Below are positions 38,581 to 48,306 of a stretch of DNA of 64,000 nucleotides, one piece after another (the first letter of the stretch is position 1; the number at the start of each line of letters is the position of its first letter). A program made the translations under genes and the position numbers. A model generated the notes under the pieces. That model did not search any database, was not told the origin of the DNA, and saw only the letters and a list, made by a program, of their open reading frames with translations. The DNA comes from Prevotella sp. (lineage in GTDB: Bacteria > Bacteroidota > Bacteroidia > Bacteroidales > Bacteroidaceae), in the NCBI GenBank assembly GCA_017483805.1, contig JAFUUL010000142.1, forward strand, positions 1-64,000. The letters run 5' to 3'.

Positions 38581-39138
38581 TTAATCGTGCTGCTTGAAAA
38601 ATTCGGTTATTTTCTTCACTGCAATATGGTAGGATGCTTTCAGGCCGCCCTCCGAGGTGCCCAGCAGTCGGCTGATGTCGCTGTATTTCATCTCATCGTA
38701 GTAGCGCAGGGTGAAGACGGTCTTCTGAACGTCGGGCAGCAGTGCGATGGCTTCCTGCAATTGGGCCTCGGTCTCGTCGCCGTCGAAGTAGTCGTCGGCC
38801 ATCAGCCTGTTGGCTATGCCCATGTCGCTGTCGTCGGTGCTCAGGGTAGGCTTGTTTTTCTGTCGGCGCATGAAGTCGAGGGCCTCGTTGATGGCGATAC
38901 GCGACAGCCACGTGTAAATCTTAGAGTCGCCGTGGAAGGTGTCGAGCGAACTCCATGCCTTGAGGAATGTGTTCTGCAGCACGTCATCGGCGTCTTCGTG
39001 GGTGAGCACGATGCGACGCACCTGCCAGTACAGTTTCTCGCTGTACAGGCGCACCATCGTCTCAAATCCACGCCGGGTGGTCTTGGGGTCGCGTATGAGG
39101 GCGATGATCTGGCTGTCGTCTGTGGTCTCGGTCATCAT
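38581..39138 (-). CDS. ECF-family RNA polymerase sigma factor
   Basis: 185 residues. Region 2: FETMVRLYSEKLYWQVRRIV, DADDVLQNTFLKAWSSLDTF and IYTWLSRIAINEALDFMRR. Region 4: AIALLPDVQKTVFTLRYYDE and MKYSDISRLLGTSEGGLKAS, helix-turn-helix. No extra C-terminal domain. It heads a three-gene unit with a membrane protein and a secreted protein, the usual layout for envelope-signal response. No TAnnTTTG promoter precedes it, consistent with possible autoregulation by an alternative promoter. Confidence 0.91.
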   Translation of the reverse strand: MMTETTDDSQIIALIRDPKTTRRGFETMVRLYSEKLYWQVRRIVLTHEDADDVLQNTFLKAWSSLDTFHGDSKIYTWLSRIAINEALDFMRRQKNKPTLSTDDSDMGIANRLMADDYFDGDETEAQLQEAIALLPDVQKTVFTLRYYDEMKYSDISRLLGTSEGGLKASYHIAVKKITEFFKQHD

Positions 39139-39191
39139 TGTCTTTGACGTGTCAGGGCAGGAAAGGTTTAATCATGCGGGGCGGGCTATGC

Positions 39192-39233
39192 TAAAAAAGA
39201 AGTTGCTCAAGATGTACGCCGACATCTTGAGCA
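39192..39233 (-). terminator. Terminator of the small secreted protein gene
   Basis: On the minus strand a perfect 12-pair stem, TGCTCAAGATGT with ACATCTTGAGCA (39204-39215 and 39222-39233), six-base loop, followed by ACTTCTTTTTTAG. It begins 23 bases after the stop at 39257. Confidence 0.82.
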
Positions 39234-39256
39234 TTATATTCAGATTGTTGTTATCT

Positions 39257-39571
39257 CTATTTGATGGTAACCTTTCTGACGGTCTTTCCCACTTTCAGAA
39301 TATAGCATCCTTTGGGCAGGTTAAGTTCGAAACGCTGGTTGGGGTATTCTATCTTGTATGATGCGACAGCCTTTCCCGTGAGTGAAACAATCTCAAGCGT
39401 CTCGCCGTTGCCTCCGTTCACGCTGACGCTGCTTCCATGAACGGTGATGACGGGTGCATTTTCCTCAATCTGCTCGGCCACACCCATTTCGCTGACCATG
39501 TTCATAGCCATTGCGGGGGCTGAGAAAGTGAGCATTCCTGCTGCAACAAATAGGAGTATCTTTTTCTGCAT
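39257..39571 (-). CDS. Small secreted protein that is mostly a T9SS-like C-terminal domain
   Basis: 104 residues from ATG 39571 (39577 is an alternative two codons earlier). Signal peptide about 1-22 (QKKILLFVAAGMLTFSAPAMA). A short linker of about 25 residues, then a domain of about 60: VHGSSVSVNGGNGETLEIVS, LTGKAVASYKIEYPNQRFEL, then LPKGCYILKVGKTVRKVTIK, the pattern of type A sorting domains. There is almost no cargo, so it may be a stand-alone domain or a truncated remnant. The open frame reaches 39631 but that part contains the promoter. Confidence 0.7.
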   Translation of the reverse strand: MQKKILLFVAAGMLTFSAPAMAMNMVSEMGVAEQIEENAPVITVHGSSVSVNGGNGETLEIVSLTGKAVASYKIEYPNQRFELNLPKGCYILKVGKTVRKVTIK

Positions 39572-39600
39572 AAGCATTCGTTTTGGTCTATAATTCGTTG

Positions 39601-39632
39601 CAAAGATATTGAAAAGTTCTGAAACTTCCAAA
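39601..39632 (-). promoter_or_regulatory. Promoter of the small secreted protein
   Basis: Minus strand TTTG (39629-39632), 20 bases, TATCTTTG (39601-39608). Start of transcription near 39594. Confidence 0.8.
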
Positions 39633-39654
39633 TAATTTGCCCGAAAAATGACGT

Positions 39655-40572
39655 TTAGATGTCAAAAAAACTGTTTTCATCGGTCAAATAAACATTTTCG
39701 AATACCTGACGGGCCTCTTCCAGCAGGATGCTCTCGTCGTTGTAGCGCGCACTGTAGTGACCCAGCAGCAGTTTGCCCACCTGGGCGTCGCGGGCCACCA
39801 GGGCTGCCTGTTGGGCGGTGGAATGGTAGTATTTCTCGGCTCCGTCGATCTTGTCGTTGGCGTAGGTGCTCTCGTGGTAGAGCGTGGTGACGCCCTTCAC
39901 CATCTCATGCAGTGTGGGCATGTAGCGCGTGTCAGAGCAATAGGCGTAGGAGCGGGGCGGGTCGGCCGGCGTGACCAGCCGTTCGTGGGGTATCACGGTG
40001 CCGTCTTCGAGCGTGTAGTCTTGTCCTGCCTTGATGTTGTTGATCTGCGACACGGGAATGCCGTACATCTCTATCAGGTCGCGACGGATGTGGGGCAGCA
40101 GTGGCTTTTCGCGGAACAGATAGCCGGAGCAGGGCATTCGGTGCTCCAGGGGGATGCTCTCCACGGTGAGCGAGCGGTCTTCGAAGATAACCTGCTGGCG
40201 GGTGGTGTCCACGGGGTGGAACTCCACGCGGTAGGCGATGTCGTAGTTGAAGAACATATCGAGTTGGGCCTTCAGCATGGGACCATATTCGCCCGGAGCA
40301 TGGATGTGGAGGGTGGCCGTGCGTCCCAGCAGGCCCATTGTGCTGATCATGCCGATCACGCCGAAGCAGTGGTCGCCGTGCAGGTGGCTGATGAAGATAT
40401 GGCCCAGTTTGTCGAACGAGAGCGACGAACGGCGCATCTGCACCTGTGCTCCCTCACCGCAGTCTACCATGTAGAGTTTGCCGCGGCATTCCACCACCTG
40501 CATCGACGACATGTGGCGCATGGTGGGGAGGGCAGAGCCGCAGCCAAGGATATGTACGCGAAATGTCTCCAT
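39655..40572 (-). CDS. rnz: Ribonuclease Z
   Basis: Metallo-beta-lactamase-fold endonuclease that removes tRNA 3' trailers. ISHLHGDHCFG at residues 61-71 holds the HxHxDH zinc motif; GCGSALPTMRH at 10-20 and VDCGEGAQVQMRR near 37 are typical of the family; a further His (GHYSARYNDESIL near 270) would complete the metal site. 305 residues. Its first base is also the last base of the lipoprotein gene upstream, so it is co-translated with it; the order is mazG - lipoprotein - rnz. Confidence 0.94.
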   Translation of the reverse strand: METFRVHILGCGSALPTMRHMSSMQVVECRGKLYMVDCGEGAQVQMRRSSLSFDKLGHIFISHLHGDHCFGVIGMISTMGLLGRTATLHIHAPGEYGPMLKAQLDMFFNYDIAYRVEFHPVDTTRQQVIFEDRSLTVESIPLEHRMPCSGYLFREKPLLPHIRRDLIEMYGIPVSQINNIKAGQDYTLEDGTVIPHERLVTPADPPRSYAYCSDTRYMPTLHEMVKGVTTLYHESTYANDKIDGAEKYYHSTAQQAALVARDAQVGKLLLGHYSARYNDESILLEEARQVFENVYLTDENSFFDI

Positions 40573-41228
40573 CAGATTCTGTAGTCTGCTTCGTCACCCC
40601 AGTCCAGTTCGATTCCCAGGTCTTCCTCTTCCTCAACGACCTGGCGCGTGTACTCCTGTAGGTCGTCATCCTCGTCAATGAGCACCAGGGTGTTCTCCGT
40701 CAGTTCCTTGATCTTGTAGAGGAACACCTCTTCCACGTCGATGCCGTCGTTGCGCGTGGCAATCACCTGCAGCATACCGTTGTAGAGGCGCCACGACTTG
40801 TAGATGATGCTGCTCTGCTCGATGCTCTCGGCCGTGCCGCCTTTCAGCAGGCTGATGCCCACCTCGCTGCTGCCGTCGATGGGATTCTGCATCACCCAGT
40901 TGCCCAGCAGGGCCGTCTTGTTGATGACCATCTTTGCCTGTGTGGAGTCGGTCGTCGTGATGACGGCCATCTCGTCGCCCAGTGTGTAGTCACCGAATAT
41001 CATGTTCTTTTCGCGTGCCGTGGCAATGTCTATGGTCACAGTGTCGCCACCGTCGGTCACCAACTGCAGCAGGTCAGAGGCCGAGCGGTTGCTGCAGAGT
41101 CCATAGATGGTCGAGTCCTTCAGGATGTAGTCCACGTTCACTTCCTCGAAAGGAACCTTCTTTTCACCGCCTCCGCAACTGGCCAGCAGGGCCACGGTGG
41201 CTGTCAATGCAAGAATTGTCTTTTTCAT
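40572..41228 (-). CDS. Lipoprotein with a lipocalin/NlpE-like beta domain
   Basis: 218 residues. Lipoprotein signal with lipobox LLASC, Cys at residue 18, followed by GGGEKK (no Asp at +2). Two beta-rich halves: about 20-100 and 105-190, the second containing LLGNWVMQNPIDGSSEVGIS, then a very acidic C-terminus (EEEEDLGIELDWGDEAD). The LLGNWV-type motif resembles lipocalin-like domains found in Bacteroidota lipoproteins. Function unknown. It lies between mazG (15 bases) and rnz (one shared base). Confidence 0.75.
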   Translation of the reverse strand: MKKTILALTATVALLASCGGGEKKVPFEEVNVDYILKDSTIYGLCSNRSASDLLQLVTDGGDTVTIDIATAREKNMIFGDYTLGDEMAVITTTDSTQAKMVINKTALLGNWVMQNPIDGSSEVGISLLKGGTAESIEQSSIIYKSWRLYNGMLQVIATRNDGIDVEEVFLYKIKELTENTLVLIDEDDDLQEYTRQVVEEEEDLGIELDWGDEADYRI

Positions 41229-41243
41229 GTTCTGCTATTCTTT

Positions 41244-42113
41244 TTAGTGATTGTTTTCTTTCTGTTTCGCCTCATTCCAGAGGGCATCCATCTCTTCCAG
41301 TGTCATCTCCGTCAGCGGGCGTCCGGCCCTGATGCTGTGCGCCTCGATGTAGTTGAAGCGCGAGATAAACTTCTGGTTGGTGCGCTCAAGGGCGTTCTCG
41401 GGGTTCAGGTGGTAGAGGCGGGCGGCATTGATGACGGCGAAGAGGAAGTCGCCCAGTTCGGCCTCCGACCGCTCCTTGTCTTCGCGGTTCAGTTCGGCCT
41501 CCAGTTCGGCCAGTTCCTCGCGCACCTTGTCCCACACGTCTTCCTTCTTCTCCCAGTCGAAGCCCACGTTGCGGGCCTTGTCCTGTATGCGGTAGGCCTT
41601 GATGAGGGAGGGTAGGGAGGCCGGCACGCCTGAGAGCACCGTCTTGTTGCCGTCCTTCTCCTTCAGTTTGATCTGCTCCCAGTTCTGCAGCACCTGGTCG
41701 CTCGTTTCAGCCTTCGAGAACTTGTCGGTATCGGTCTCGCCGGAGTTCTCGGGCATGTAGGGCAGGGGCTTTGGCTCCCGTGCACCCACCTGACTGGGGT
41801 GATAGACGTGTGGATGGCGGAAGATCAGTTTGTCGGTCTCGGCGTTCAGCACGTCGGCTATGTCGTATTGGCCCTGCTCGCGGGCTATCATGGCGTAGAA
41901 GCAGGTGTGCATCAGCACGTCGCCCAGTTCCTTCATCATCTCGTGCTGGTCGTTCTTCATGATGGCGTCGCAGAGTTCGAAGGTCTCCTCGATGGTGTTC
42001 GGACGCAGGCTCTCTATGGTCTGCTTCTTGTCCCAGGGGCACTTCTGGCGTAACTCGTCCAGCACGTCGAGCAGTCGCCCGAAAGCCTGCATTTGTTCTT
42101 CTCTTGTATGCAT
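41244..42113 (-). CDS. mazG: Nucleoside triphosphate pyrophosphohydrolase MazG
   Basis: Hydrolyses (d)NTPs to the monophosphates; thought to clean abnormal nucleotides. Two MazG-type domains: ETFELCDAIM near residue 44 and EVGDVLMHT-like ELGDVLMHTCFYAMIARE near 61-78 in the first; EELAELEAELNREDKERSEA and ELGDFLFAVINAARLYHLNP (about 207-245) in the second. 289 residues, the length of the two-domain form. First gene of mazG - lipoprotein - rnz. Confidence 0.93.
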   Translation of the reverse strand: MHTREEQMQAFGRLLDVLDELRQKCPWDKKQTIESLRPNTIEETFELCDAIMKNDQHEMMKELGDVLMHTCFYAMIAREQGQYDIADVLNAETDKLIFRHPHVYHPSQVGAREPKPLPYMPENSGETDTDKFSKAETSDQVLQNWEQIKLKEKDGNKTVLSGVPASLPSLIKAYRIQDKARNVGFDWEKKEDVWDKVREELAELEAELNREDKERSEAELGDFLFAVINAARLYHLNPENALERTNQKFISRFNYIEAHSIRAGRPLTEMTLEEMDALWNEAKQKENNH

Positions 42114-42144
42114 ACGCTTGTTTGTCAGTTTCAGAAATATGTTG

Positions 42145-42176
42145 CAAAGGTACGAACTTTTTTCGTAATAGCCAAA
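42145..42176 (-). promoter_or_regulatory. Promoter of the mazG operon
   Basis: Minus strand TTTG (42173-42176), 20 bases, TACCTTTG (42145-42152). Divergent from the valS promoter. Confidence 0.8.
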
Positions 42177-42236
42177 TTTTAACTTCGATTAACGCAGAAG
42201 ATATTGTTTTGTTTTCCCATTCTCGAAAATTCTTTG

Positions 42237-42244
42237 TACCTTTG
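42237..42244 (+). promoter_or_regulatory. Promoter -7 element of valS
   Basis: TACCTTTG; 34 bases before the valS ATG. The nearest upstream TTTTG leaves a spacer of about 25, longer than usual. No T-box-like leader is present. Confidence 0.7.
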
Positions 42245-42278
42245 CACCCCGTAAGAGAAAGCATATATATAAATAGGT

Positions 42279-45005
42279 ATGGAAATAGCAAGCAAATACG
42301 ACCCCAAAGAGGTCGAAGGTAAATGGTATCAGTACTGGCTGGATAACAAACTCTTCAGTTCTAAGCCAGATGGTCGCGAACCCTATACAATCGTCATCCC
42401 GCCGCCCAATGTGACGGGTGTGCTCCACATGGGCCACATGCTCAACAACACTATTCAGGACATCCTGGTGCGTCGTGCCCGCATGGAGGGCAAGAACGCC
42501 TGCTGGGTGCCCGGCACCGACCACGCCTCGATTGCCACCGAGGCCAAGGTGGTGAAGCGTCTGGCCGAGCAGGGCATCAAGAAGCACGACCTGACCCGTG
42601 AGCAGTTCCTGGAGCACGCCTGGGACTGGACCCACGAGCACGGCGGCATCATCCTGAAGCAACTGCGTCGCTTAGGTGCCAGTTGCGACTGGGACCGTAC
42701 GGCCTTCACGATGGATGAGACACGCTCGGAGAGCGTCATCAAGGTGTTTGTCGACCTCTATAACAAGGGTCTCATCTATCGCGGCCTGCGCATGGTGAAC
42801 TGGGATCCGAAGGCCCTCACCGCCCTCTCTACCGAGGAGGTGGTCTACAAGGAGGAGCAGAGCCATCTGTTCCATCTGAAGTACTATGTTGCCAATGAAG
42901 ACGGTTCAGTATGCTGCGATACTATTGCAGCCAACGAGACCGAGGGCAACGTCATCCACAAGGACGATCGCGGCTACTACGCCGTCGTGGCCACCACGCG
43001 TCCTGAGACCATCATGGGCGATACTGCCATGTGCATCAACCCGAAGGACCCGAAGAACCAGTGGCTGAAGGGCCGCAAGGTCATCGTGCCGCTCGTGAAC
43101 CGTGTCATCCCCGTCATCGAGGACCGCTATGTGGACATCGAGTTCGGTACGGGCTGTCTGAAGGTGACGCCTGCCCACGATACCAACGACTATATGTTGG
43201 GCAAGACCCACAATCTCGATACCATCGACATCTTCAATCCCGATGGCACCATCTCTAATCAGTCGCCCATCTACGTCGGCATGGACCGCATGGACTGCCG
43301 CAAGCAGATTGCAAAGGACCTGCAGGAGGCCGGCCTGATGGAGAAGATAGAGGACTATACCAACAAGGTGGGCTACTCGGAGCGCAACCCCGATACGGCC
43401 ATCGAGCCGCGCCTCTCCATGCAGTGGTTCCTCTCGATGCAGCACTTTGCCGACATCGCCCTGTCCCCCGTGCTCAGCGGCGAGATGAAGTTCTATCCGC
43501 AGAAGTACGTCAACACCTATAAGAACTGGCTCGAGAATATCCAGGACTGGTGTATCTCCCGTCAACTCTGGTGGGGCCACCGCATCCCCGCCTACTACTA
43601 TGGCGAGGGCGATAACGACTTCGTGGTCGCTGAGACCCGCGAGGAGGCCCTGAAACTGGCCCAGCAGAAGAACCCTGCCATCACCGATGCCGAACTCCGT
43701 CAGGACGAGGATGCCCTCGACACATGGTTCTCTTCGTGGCTCTGGCCCATCTCCCTCTTCGACGGCATCAACAATCCCGGCAACGAGGAGATCAACTACT
43801 ACTATCCCACCAGCGACCTGGTGACGGCGCCCGACATCATCTTCTTCTGGGTGGCCCGCATGATCATGGCTGGCGAGGAGTATATGGGCAAGTTCCCCTT
43901 CAAGAATGTCTACTTCACCGGCATCGTGCGCGACAAACTGGGCCGCAAGATGTCGAAGAGCCTCGGCAACAGCCCCGATCCCATCGGACTCATCGACAAG
44001 TATGGTGCCGATGGCGTGCGCATGGGCATGATGCTCTCGGCTCCTGCCGGCAACGACATCCTCTTCGATGAGGCCCTCTGCGAGCAAGGCCGCAACTTCA
44101 ACAACAAGATCTGGAACGCCTTCCGCCTCGTGAAGGGCTGGCAGGTCAGCGAGGGTTCCGCCAGTGGCTGTAGTACAGCCACCAACCAGACGGCTACCCG
44201 CTGGATGGAGGCCCGCCTGAAGCAGGCCAACGAGGAACTGAAGGACCACTTCTCCAAATACCGCATCAACGACGCCCTGATGACCGTCTACAAACTCTTC
44301 TGGGACGAGTTCTCGCAGTGGTACCTCGAGATGGTGAAGCCCGCCTATGTGGACGGACAGCCGCAGCCCATCGACCGCGAGACCTACGACAAGACGCTGC
44401 AGTTCTTTGAGACGCTGCTCAAGATGCTGCATCCCTTCATGCCGTTCATCACCGAGGAACTCTGGCAGGCCCTCTACGAGCGCAAGCAGGGCGAGAGCAT
44501 CATGCGCGACAAACTGGAACTGGCTGCTCCCACAGCCGACGATATGGCCCTCATTGCCGACATTGAGCAGGTGAAGCAGGTCGTATCCGGCGTGCGCACC
44601 GTTCGCAGTCAGAAGAACATCGCTCCGAAGGAGAAACTCACGCTGCAGGCCGTCGGCCAGAACCACTTCGAGACCTACAACGAGGTGATTGCCAAGATGG
44701 GCAACCTCTCGCAGATAGCCGTCGTGGAGCAGAAGGACGCCACTTCGTCGGCCTTCATGGTGGGCACTGACGAGTTTGCCGTGCCTCTGGGCGACCTGAT
44801 CGACGTGGCAGCGGAGATAGAGAAGATGGAGGCTCAACTAAAGCATCTGGAGGGCTTCCTCACGGGTGTGCAGAAGAAACTGAGCAACGAGCGCTTCGTG
44901 CAGAACGCCCCTGAGCAGGTGGTGGCCCTGGAGCGCAAGAAGCAGGCCGATGCCGAGGAGAAGATCGCATCGCTGAAGGAGTCGATCGCTGCACTAAAGA
45001 AGTAA
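42279..45005 (+). CDS. valS: Valyl-tRNA synthetase
   Basis: Charges tRNA-Val. Class I synthetase: [16 protein letters not shown] at residues 41-56 (HIGH motif as HMGH), an editing domain inserted at about 200-400, KMSKS at 557-561 ([14 protein letters not shown]), the anticodon-binding domain, and the C-terminal coiled coil ([20 protein letters not shown], about 847-908) usual in bacterial ValS. 908 residues. The transporter gene follows by 6 bases. Confidence 0.97.
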   Translation: MEIASKYDPKEVEGKWYQYWLDNKLFSSKPDGREPYTIVIPPPNVTGVLHMGHMLNNTIQDILVRRARMEGKNACWVPGTDHASIATEAKVVKRLAEQGIKKHDLTREQFLEHAWDWTHEHGGIILKQLRRLGASCDWDRTAFTMDETRSESVIKVFVDLYNKGLIYRGLRMVNWDPKALTALSTEEVVYKEEQSHLFHLKYYVANEDGSVCCDTIAANETEGNVIHKDDRGYYAVVATTRPETIMGDTAMCINPKDPKNQWLKGRKVIVPLVNRVIPVIEDRYVDIEFGTGCLKVTPAHDTNDYMLGKTHNLDTIDIFNPDGTISNQSPIYVGMDRMDCRKQIAKDLQEAGLMEKIEDYTNKVGYSERNPDTAIEPRLSMQWFLSMQHFADIALSPVLSGEMKFYPQKYVNTYKNWLENIQDWCISRQLWWGHRIPAYYYGEGDNDFVVAETREEALKLAQQKNPAITDAELRQDEDALDTWFSSWLWPISLFDGINNPGNEEINYYYPTSDLVTAPDIIFFWVARMIMAGEEYMGKFPFKNVYFTGIVRDKLGRKMSKSLGNSPDPIGLIDKYGADGVRMGMMLSAPAGNDILFDEALCEQGRNFNNKIWNAFRLVKGWQVSEGSASGCSTATNQTATRWMEARLKQANEELKDHFSKYRINDALMTVYKLFWDEFSQWYLEMVKPAYVDGQPQPIDRETYDKTLQFFETLLKMLHPFMPFITEELWQALYERKQGESIMRDKLELAAPTADDMALIADIEQVKQVVSGVRTVRSQKNIAPKEKLTLQAVGQNHFETYNEVIAKMGNLSQIAVVEQKDATSSAFMVGTDEFAVPLGDLIDVAAEIEKMEAQLKHLEGFLTGVQKKLSNERFVQNAPEQVVALERKKQADAEEKIASLKESIAALKK

Positions 45006-45011
45006 TGCGCT

Positions 45012-46712
45012 ATGGAGTGGTTTGTTAATCTGTTCACTAATACTGAGTCGGTAGCACATATCGTGCTGCTCTATGCCATCGTCATTGCCGTGGGTGTCTA
45101 CCTGGGCAAGATCAAGGTCTTTGGCATCTCTCTGGGCGTCACCTTCGTGCTCTTTGCGGGCATCGTGGTGGGCCACATCTATCATGCTCTGGGCTATGCT
45201 GAGGCTGCTCCGTCGGCCACGCTGACCTTCATTCAGGACTTCGGCCTCGTGCTCTTCGTCTTCATGATCGGTCTGCAGGTGGGCCCCGGCTTCTTCGAGA
45301 GTTTCGGCAAGGCCGGCATCCGGCTCAACGGACTGGCTGCCTGTGCCATCCTGCTCAACATCGGCGTGATGTTTGCCTGCTGGGCCATCTTCTTCAATAC
45401 GGGCGACAACACCACGCTGCCCATGATGGTGGGCACGCTCTATGGTGCCGTGACCAATACGCCCGGTCTGGGTGCTGCCAACGAGGCCCTCGGGTCGCTG
45501 AAGGATGCCTTCGGCGGTAATCCGCCTCAGATTGCCTCGGCCTATGCCTGTGCTTATCCGCTCGGCGTGCTGGGCATCATCGGCGCCATCATCCTGATCC
45601 GCTATATGTGCCGCGTCAAACTGGAGCATGAGGAGCAGGCACTGGAGGCTGAGAGCGAGACCAAGGCCACGCAGAAGCCCCACCACATGCACCTCGAGGT
45701 GTCTAACCAGTATCTGGAGGGCAAGACGCTGCTGCAGGTGCACAACTTCCTGAACCGCGACTTCGTGGTGTCGCGCATCCTGCACGACGGCCACGTGAGC
45801 ATCCCCAATCGCGACACCGTGTTCCACCTGGGCGACCAGATGTACATCGTCTGCCCTGAGGCCGACTACGAGGCCATCGTGGCCTTCATCGGGCCAGTCA
45901 TCGAGGTGGACTGGGCGCAGCAGGATCAGCCGCTGGTGTCGAAGCGTATCCTCGTAACCAATCCCAGCATCAACGGCAAGTCGTTCGGCCAGATGCACTT
46001 CTCCAGCGTCTATGGCGTCAACGTGACACGCGTCACGCGTCACGGTATGGATATCTTCGCATCGCCCTCGCTGCCCCTGCAGGTGGGCGACCGCATCATG
46101 GTCGTAGGCCCTCAGGATGCCGTTGACCGTGTGGCCAACAAGATGGGCAACAGCATCAAGCGCCTCGACGCGCCCAACATCGCCACCATCTTCGTCGGCA
46201 TCATCGTGGGCATCCTGTTCGGTTCGCTGCCCTTCATCCCTGGCATGCCGCTCATGAAACTGGGCATCGCCGGCGGCCCGCTGATCATCGCCATCCTCAT
46301 CGGCCGCTACGGCTACAAGGTGAAACTGGTGACCTACACTACCACGTCGGCCAACATGATGCTGCGCGAAATAGGCCTGGTGCTCTTCCTCGCGTCGGTG
46401 GGCATCAAGGCTGGCGCCAACTTCTGGGCCACGGTGTCTACGACAGCCGGCCCGCTGTATGTGCTCACGGGTTTTCTGATCACCATTATACCTATATTAA
46501 TAATAGGCCCGATAGCCCGCCGCATGAAGTTCAACTACTTCACCATTGCAGGCATGATAGCCGGCACCTACACCGATCCCCCCGCACTGGCTTACTCTAA
46601 CAGCATCTGCTCGAAGGAGGCTCCCGCCGTGGGCTACTCGACGGTCTATCCGCTGTCCATGTTCCTGCGCATCCTGACGGCACAACTCATTGTGATATTC
46701 TTCTGCGGATGA
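45012..46712 (+). CDS. AspT/YidE-type transporter with two RCK-C domains
   Basis: 566 residues. About five hydrophobic segments (1-165 region), a cytosolic central part with two TrkA-C/RCK-C-like domains at about 218-285 ([20 protein letters not shown]) and 305-375 ([20 protein letters not shown]), then about five or six more hydrophobic segments to the end. This duplicated layout is that of the aspartate:alanine exchanger group and of YidE/YbjL. The [17 protein letters not shown] segment, here [20 protein letters not shown], is a family hallmark. Substrate unknown; an amino-acid or dicarboxylate anion is likely, and the decarboxylase genes downstream make a dicarboxylate plausible (inference). 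Confidence 0.87.
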   Translation: MEWFVNLFTNTESVAHIVLLYAIVIAVGVYLGKIKVFGISLGVTFVLFAGIVVGHIYHALGYAEAAPSATLTFIQDFGLVLFVFMIGLQVGPGFFESFGKAGIRLNGLAACAILLNIGVMFACWAIFFNTGDNTTLPMMVGTLYGAVTNTPGLGAANEALGSLKDAFGGNPPQIASAYACAYPLGVLGIIGAIILIRYMCRVKLEHEEQALEAESETKATQKPHHMHLEVSNQYLEGKTLLQVHNFLNRDFVVSRILHDGHVSIPNRDTVFHLGDQMYIVCPEADYEAIVAFIGPVIEVDWAQQDQPLVSKRILVTNPSINGKSFGQMHFSSVYGVNVTRVTRHGMDIFASPSLPLQVGDRIMVVGPQDAVDRVANKMGNSIKRLDAPNIATIFVGIIVGILFGSLPFIPGMPLMKLGIAGGPLIIAILIGRYGYKVKLVTYTTTSANMMLREIGLVLFLASVGIKAGANFWATVSTTAGPLYVLTGFLITIIPILIIGPIARRMKFNYFTIAGMIAGTYTDPPALAYSNSICSKEAPAVGYSTVYPLSMFLRILTAQLIVIFFCG

Positions 46713-46764
46713 GCATTCTGGCAAAAAAATAAAAACTTATATAATAATACACGCTTTTACAGAT

Positions 46765-47793
46765 ATGACTAACTTAAGACTTCTGCTCGGCTCGCTGGCC
46801 TTGCTCGGAGCGACGACGGTGATGGCACAGGGTGCCCGCAACATCGTCATCAACGAGGTGATGACCAGCAACACGCAGAGCATCGAGGACGAGTTTGGAC
46901 AGCGGGAGGCATGGATTGAACTGGCGAACACCTCGTTCAGCACCTACAACGTGCGAGGCATGTACGTCACCACCAATCCGGCGGCTCTCGACCCCAGCCT
47001 CTCGGCCCCTGAGCGCATCGCCCTGATGAGCGTCATCCCCAATGGCGATGACCGCACCAGCATGGGAGCACGCAAGCACCTGCTCCTCTTCTGCAACTCC
47101 GACCCCGCCAAGGGACGGCTCCACCTCTCGGTACCCGTCAGCACCGAAGACTCCACGCTGGTGGCCCTCTTCAACGGCAACGGCATCGAACTGATTGACC
47201 AGGTGATGGTGCCGCCCCTGCAGGACAACGAGTCCTACGCCCGCATCAACGGCCAGTGGCAGGTTGTAGCCCCTGATCAGGTGACACCCGGCCACAGCAA
47301 CAAGATTCAGCGGAGCGGCGACGTGAGCAAGATCGACCAGTTCAAGGAGAACGACCCACACGGCTTCGCTATGGCCCTGATGGCTATGGGCATCGTCTTC
47401 CTGTGTCTGGCCCTGCTGTGGCTCTTCTTCACGGTCTTCGGCATAATCATGCGCCATGTAGACACCGCCAAGAAGGTGGCCAACAAGCAGCCCATCAAGC
47501 CCATCACCAAGACCGTTGAGACGGCTGCCGAGATTGGCCACAAGACCAGCAACATCCTGCAGGAAGGTCTCGACAAGCGAGGCATCGACATGGAGGTCTA
47601 CATGGCCGTCATCGGCATGGCCCTGCGCCAGTATGAGGACGATGTGCACGACGTGGAGAGCGGCATCATCACCATCAAGCCCAAGGACACGGGCTGGGAC
47701 GATGAGTACTCGCTGATGACCCACTTCCACGAGCCCATCGTGCCCACCAGCCACGCCGCACCCCATATCCCCACAACACCAGAACTGCACTAA
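46765..47793 (+). CDS. Lamin-tail domain / OadG gamma-subunit fusion of a sodium-pumping decarboxylase
   Basis: 342 residues. Signal peptide at about 1-22, an exported N-terminal domain (25-150) with INEVMTSNTQSIEDEFGQRE and AWIELANTSFSTYNVRGMYV, the lamin-tail pattern, one transmembrane helix near 205-230 (ALMAMGIVFLCLALLWLFFT), then a cytosolic tail with a hydrophilic helical region. OadG-type gamma subunits are short membrane proteins needed for assembly of the Na+-pumping complex; the large exported extension is a Bacteroidota feature. 45 bases separate it from the biotin protein gene. Confidence 0.83.
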   Translation: MTNLRLLLGSLALLGATTVMAQGARNIVINEVMTSNTQSIEDEFGQREAWIELANTSFSTYNVRGMYVTTNPAALDPSLSAPERIALMSVIPNGDDRTSMGARKHLLLFCNSDPAKGRLHLSVPVSTEDSTLVALFNGNGIELIDQVMVPPLQDNESYARINGQWQVVAPDQVTPGHSNKIQRSGDVSKIDQFKENDPHGFAMALMAMGIVFLCLALLWLFFTVFGIIMRHVDTAKKVANKQPIKPITKTVETAAEIGHKTSNILQEGLDKRGIDMEVYMAVIGMALRQYEDDVHDVESGIITIKPKDTGWDDEYSLMTHFHEPIVPTSHAAPHIPTTPELH

Positions 47794-47837
47794 TGGGAAA
47801 GGTAAAAAGGTAAAAGAGTAAAAAAAGCAAAAGAGCA

Positions 47838-48299
47838 ATGAACAAATATCAATATAAAGTGAAGGGCGTTGACTACGAAGTAGAAATCGCCGAGGTAGAA
47901 GGCAACATCGCCAAAGTGAACGTCAACGGCATCCCGTTTGAGATAGAACTGCAGAAGCCCATCAACGCTGCCAAGCATCCCACGATGAACAATCCCAAGG
48001 TGCAGCCCCCGCAGCCCGCTCCTGCCCGTCCTGCCCAGCAGGCACCCGCTCAGCAGCCCCAGCAGCAGGCCGCCCCTGCCGGAGCAGGCACGCCGCTCAA
48101 GGCTCCGCTGCCAGGCACCGTCACCGAGGTCAAGGTGCAGGTGGGCCAGCAGGTCAGTGTGGGCGACACCGTGCTCGTGCTCGAGGCCATGAAGATGCAG
48201 AACAACATCGAGGCCGAGACTGCTGGACAGGTGACTTCAATCGTAGTCAAACAGGGCGACACGGTGATGGAAGGCTCCGTGCTGCTCACAATAGGATAA
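47838..48299 (+). CDS. Biotin carboxyl carrier protein of the sodium-pumping decarboxylase
   Basis: 153 residues: an N-terminal 50-residue beta domain, a flexible Pro/Ala/Gln linker (about 55-85, PAQQAPAQQPQQQAAPAG), then the biotinyl domain with EAMKMQ (biotin on Lys119). It carries CO2 between the carboxyltransferase and the membrane beta subunit. The separate small biotin protein is typical of methylmalonyl-CoA decarboxylase in this phylum. It is 7 bases ahead of the beta subunit gene. Confidence 0.92.
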   Translation: MNKYQYKVKGVDYEVEIAEVEGNIAKVNVNGIPFEIELQKPINAAKHPTMNNPKVQPPQPAPARPAQQAPAQQPQQQAAPAGAGTPLKAPLPGTVTEVKVQVGQQVSVGDTVLVLEAMKMQNNIEAETAGQVTSIVVKQGDTVMEGSVLLTIG

Positions 48300-48306
48300 G
48301 TCGGCT

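Noticed and set aside
42906..44837. 643-codon frame opposite valS
   Set aside because: Antisense shadow; valS is intact and full length.
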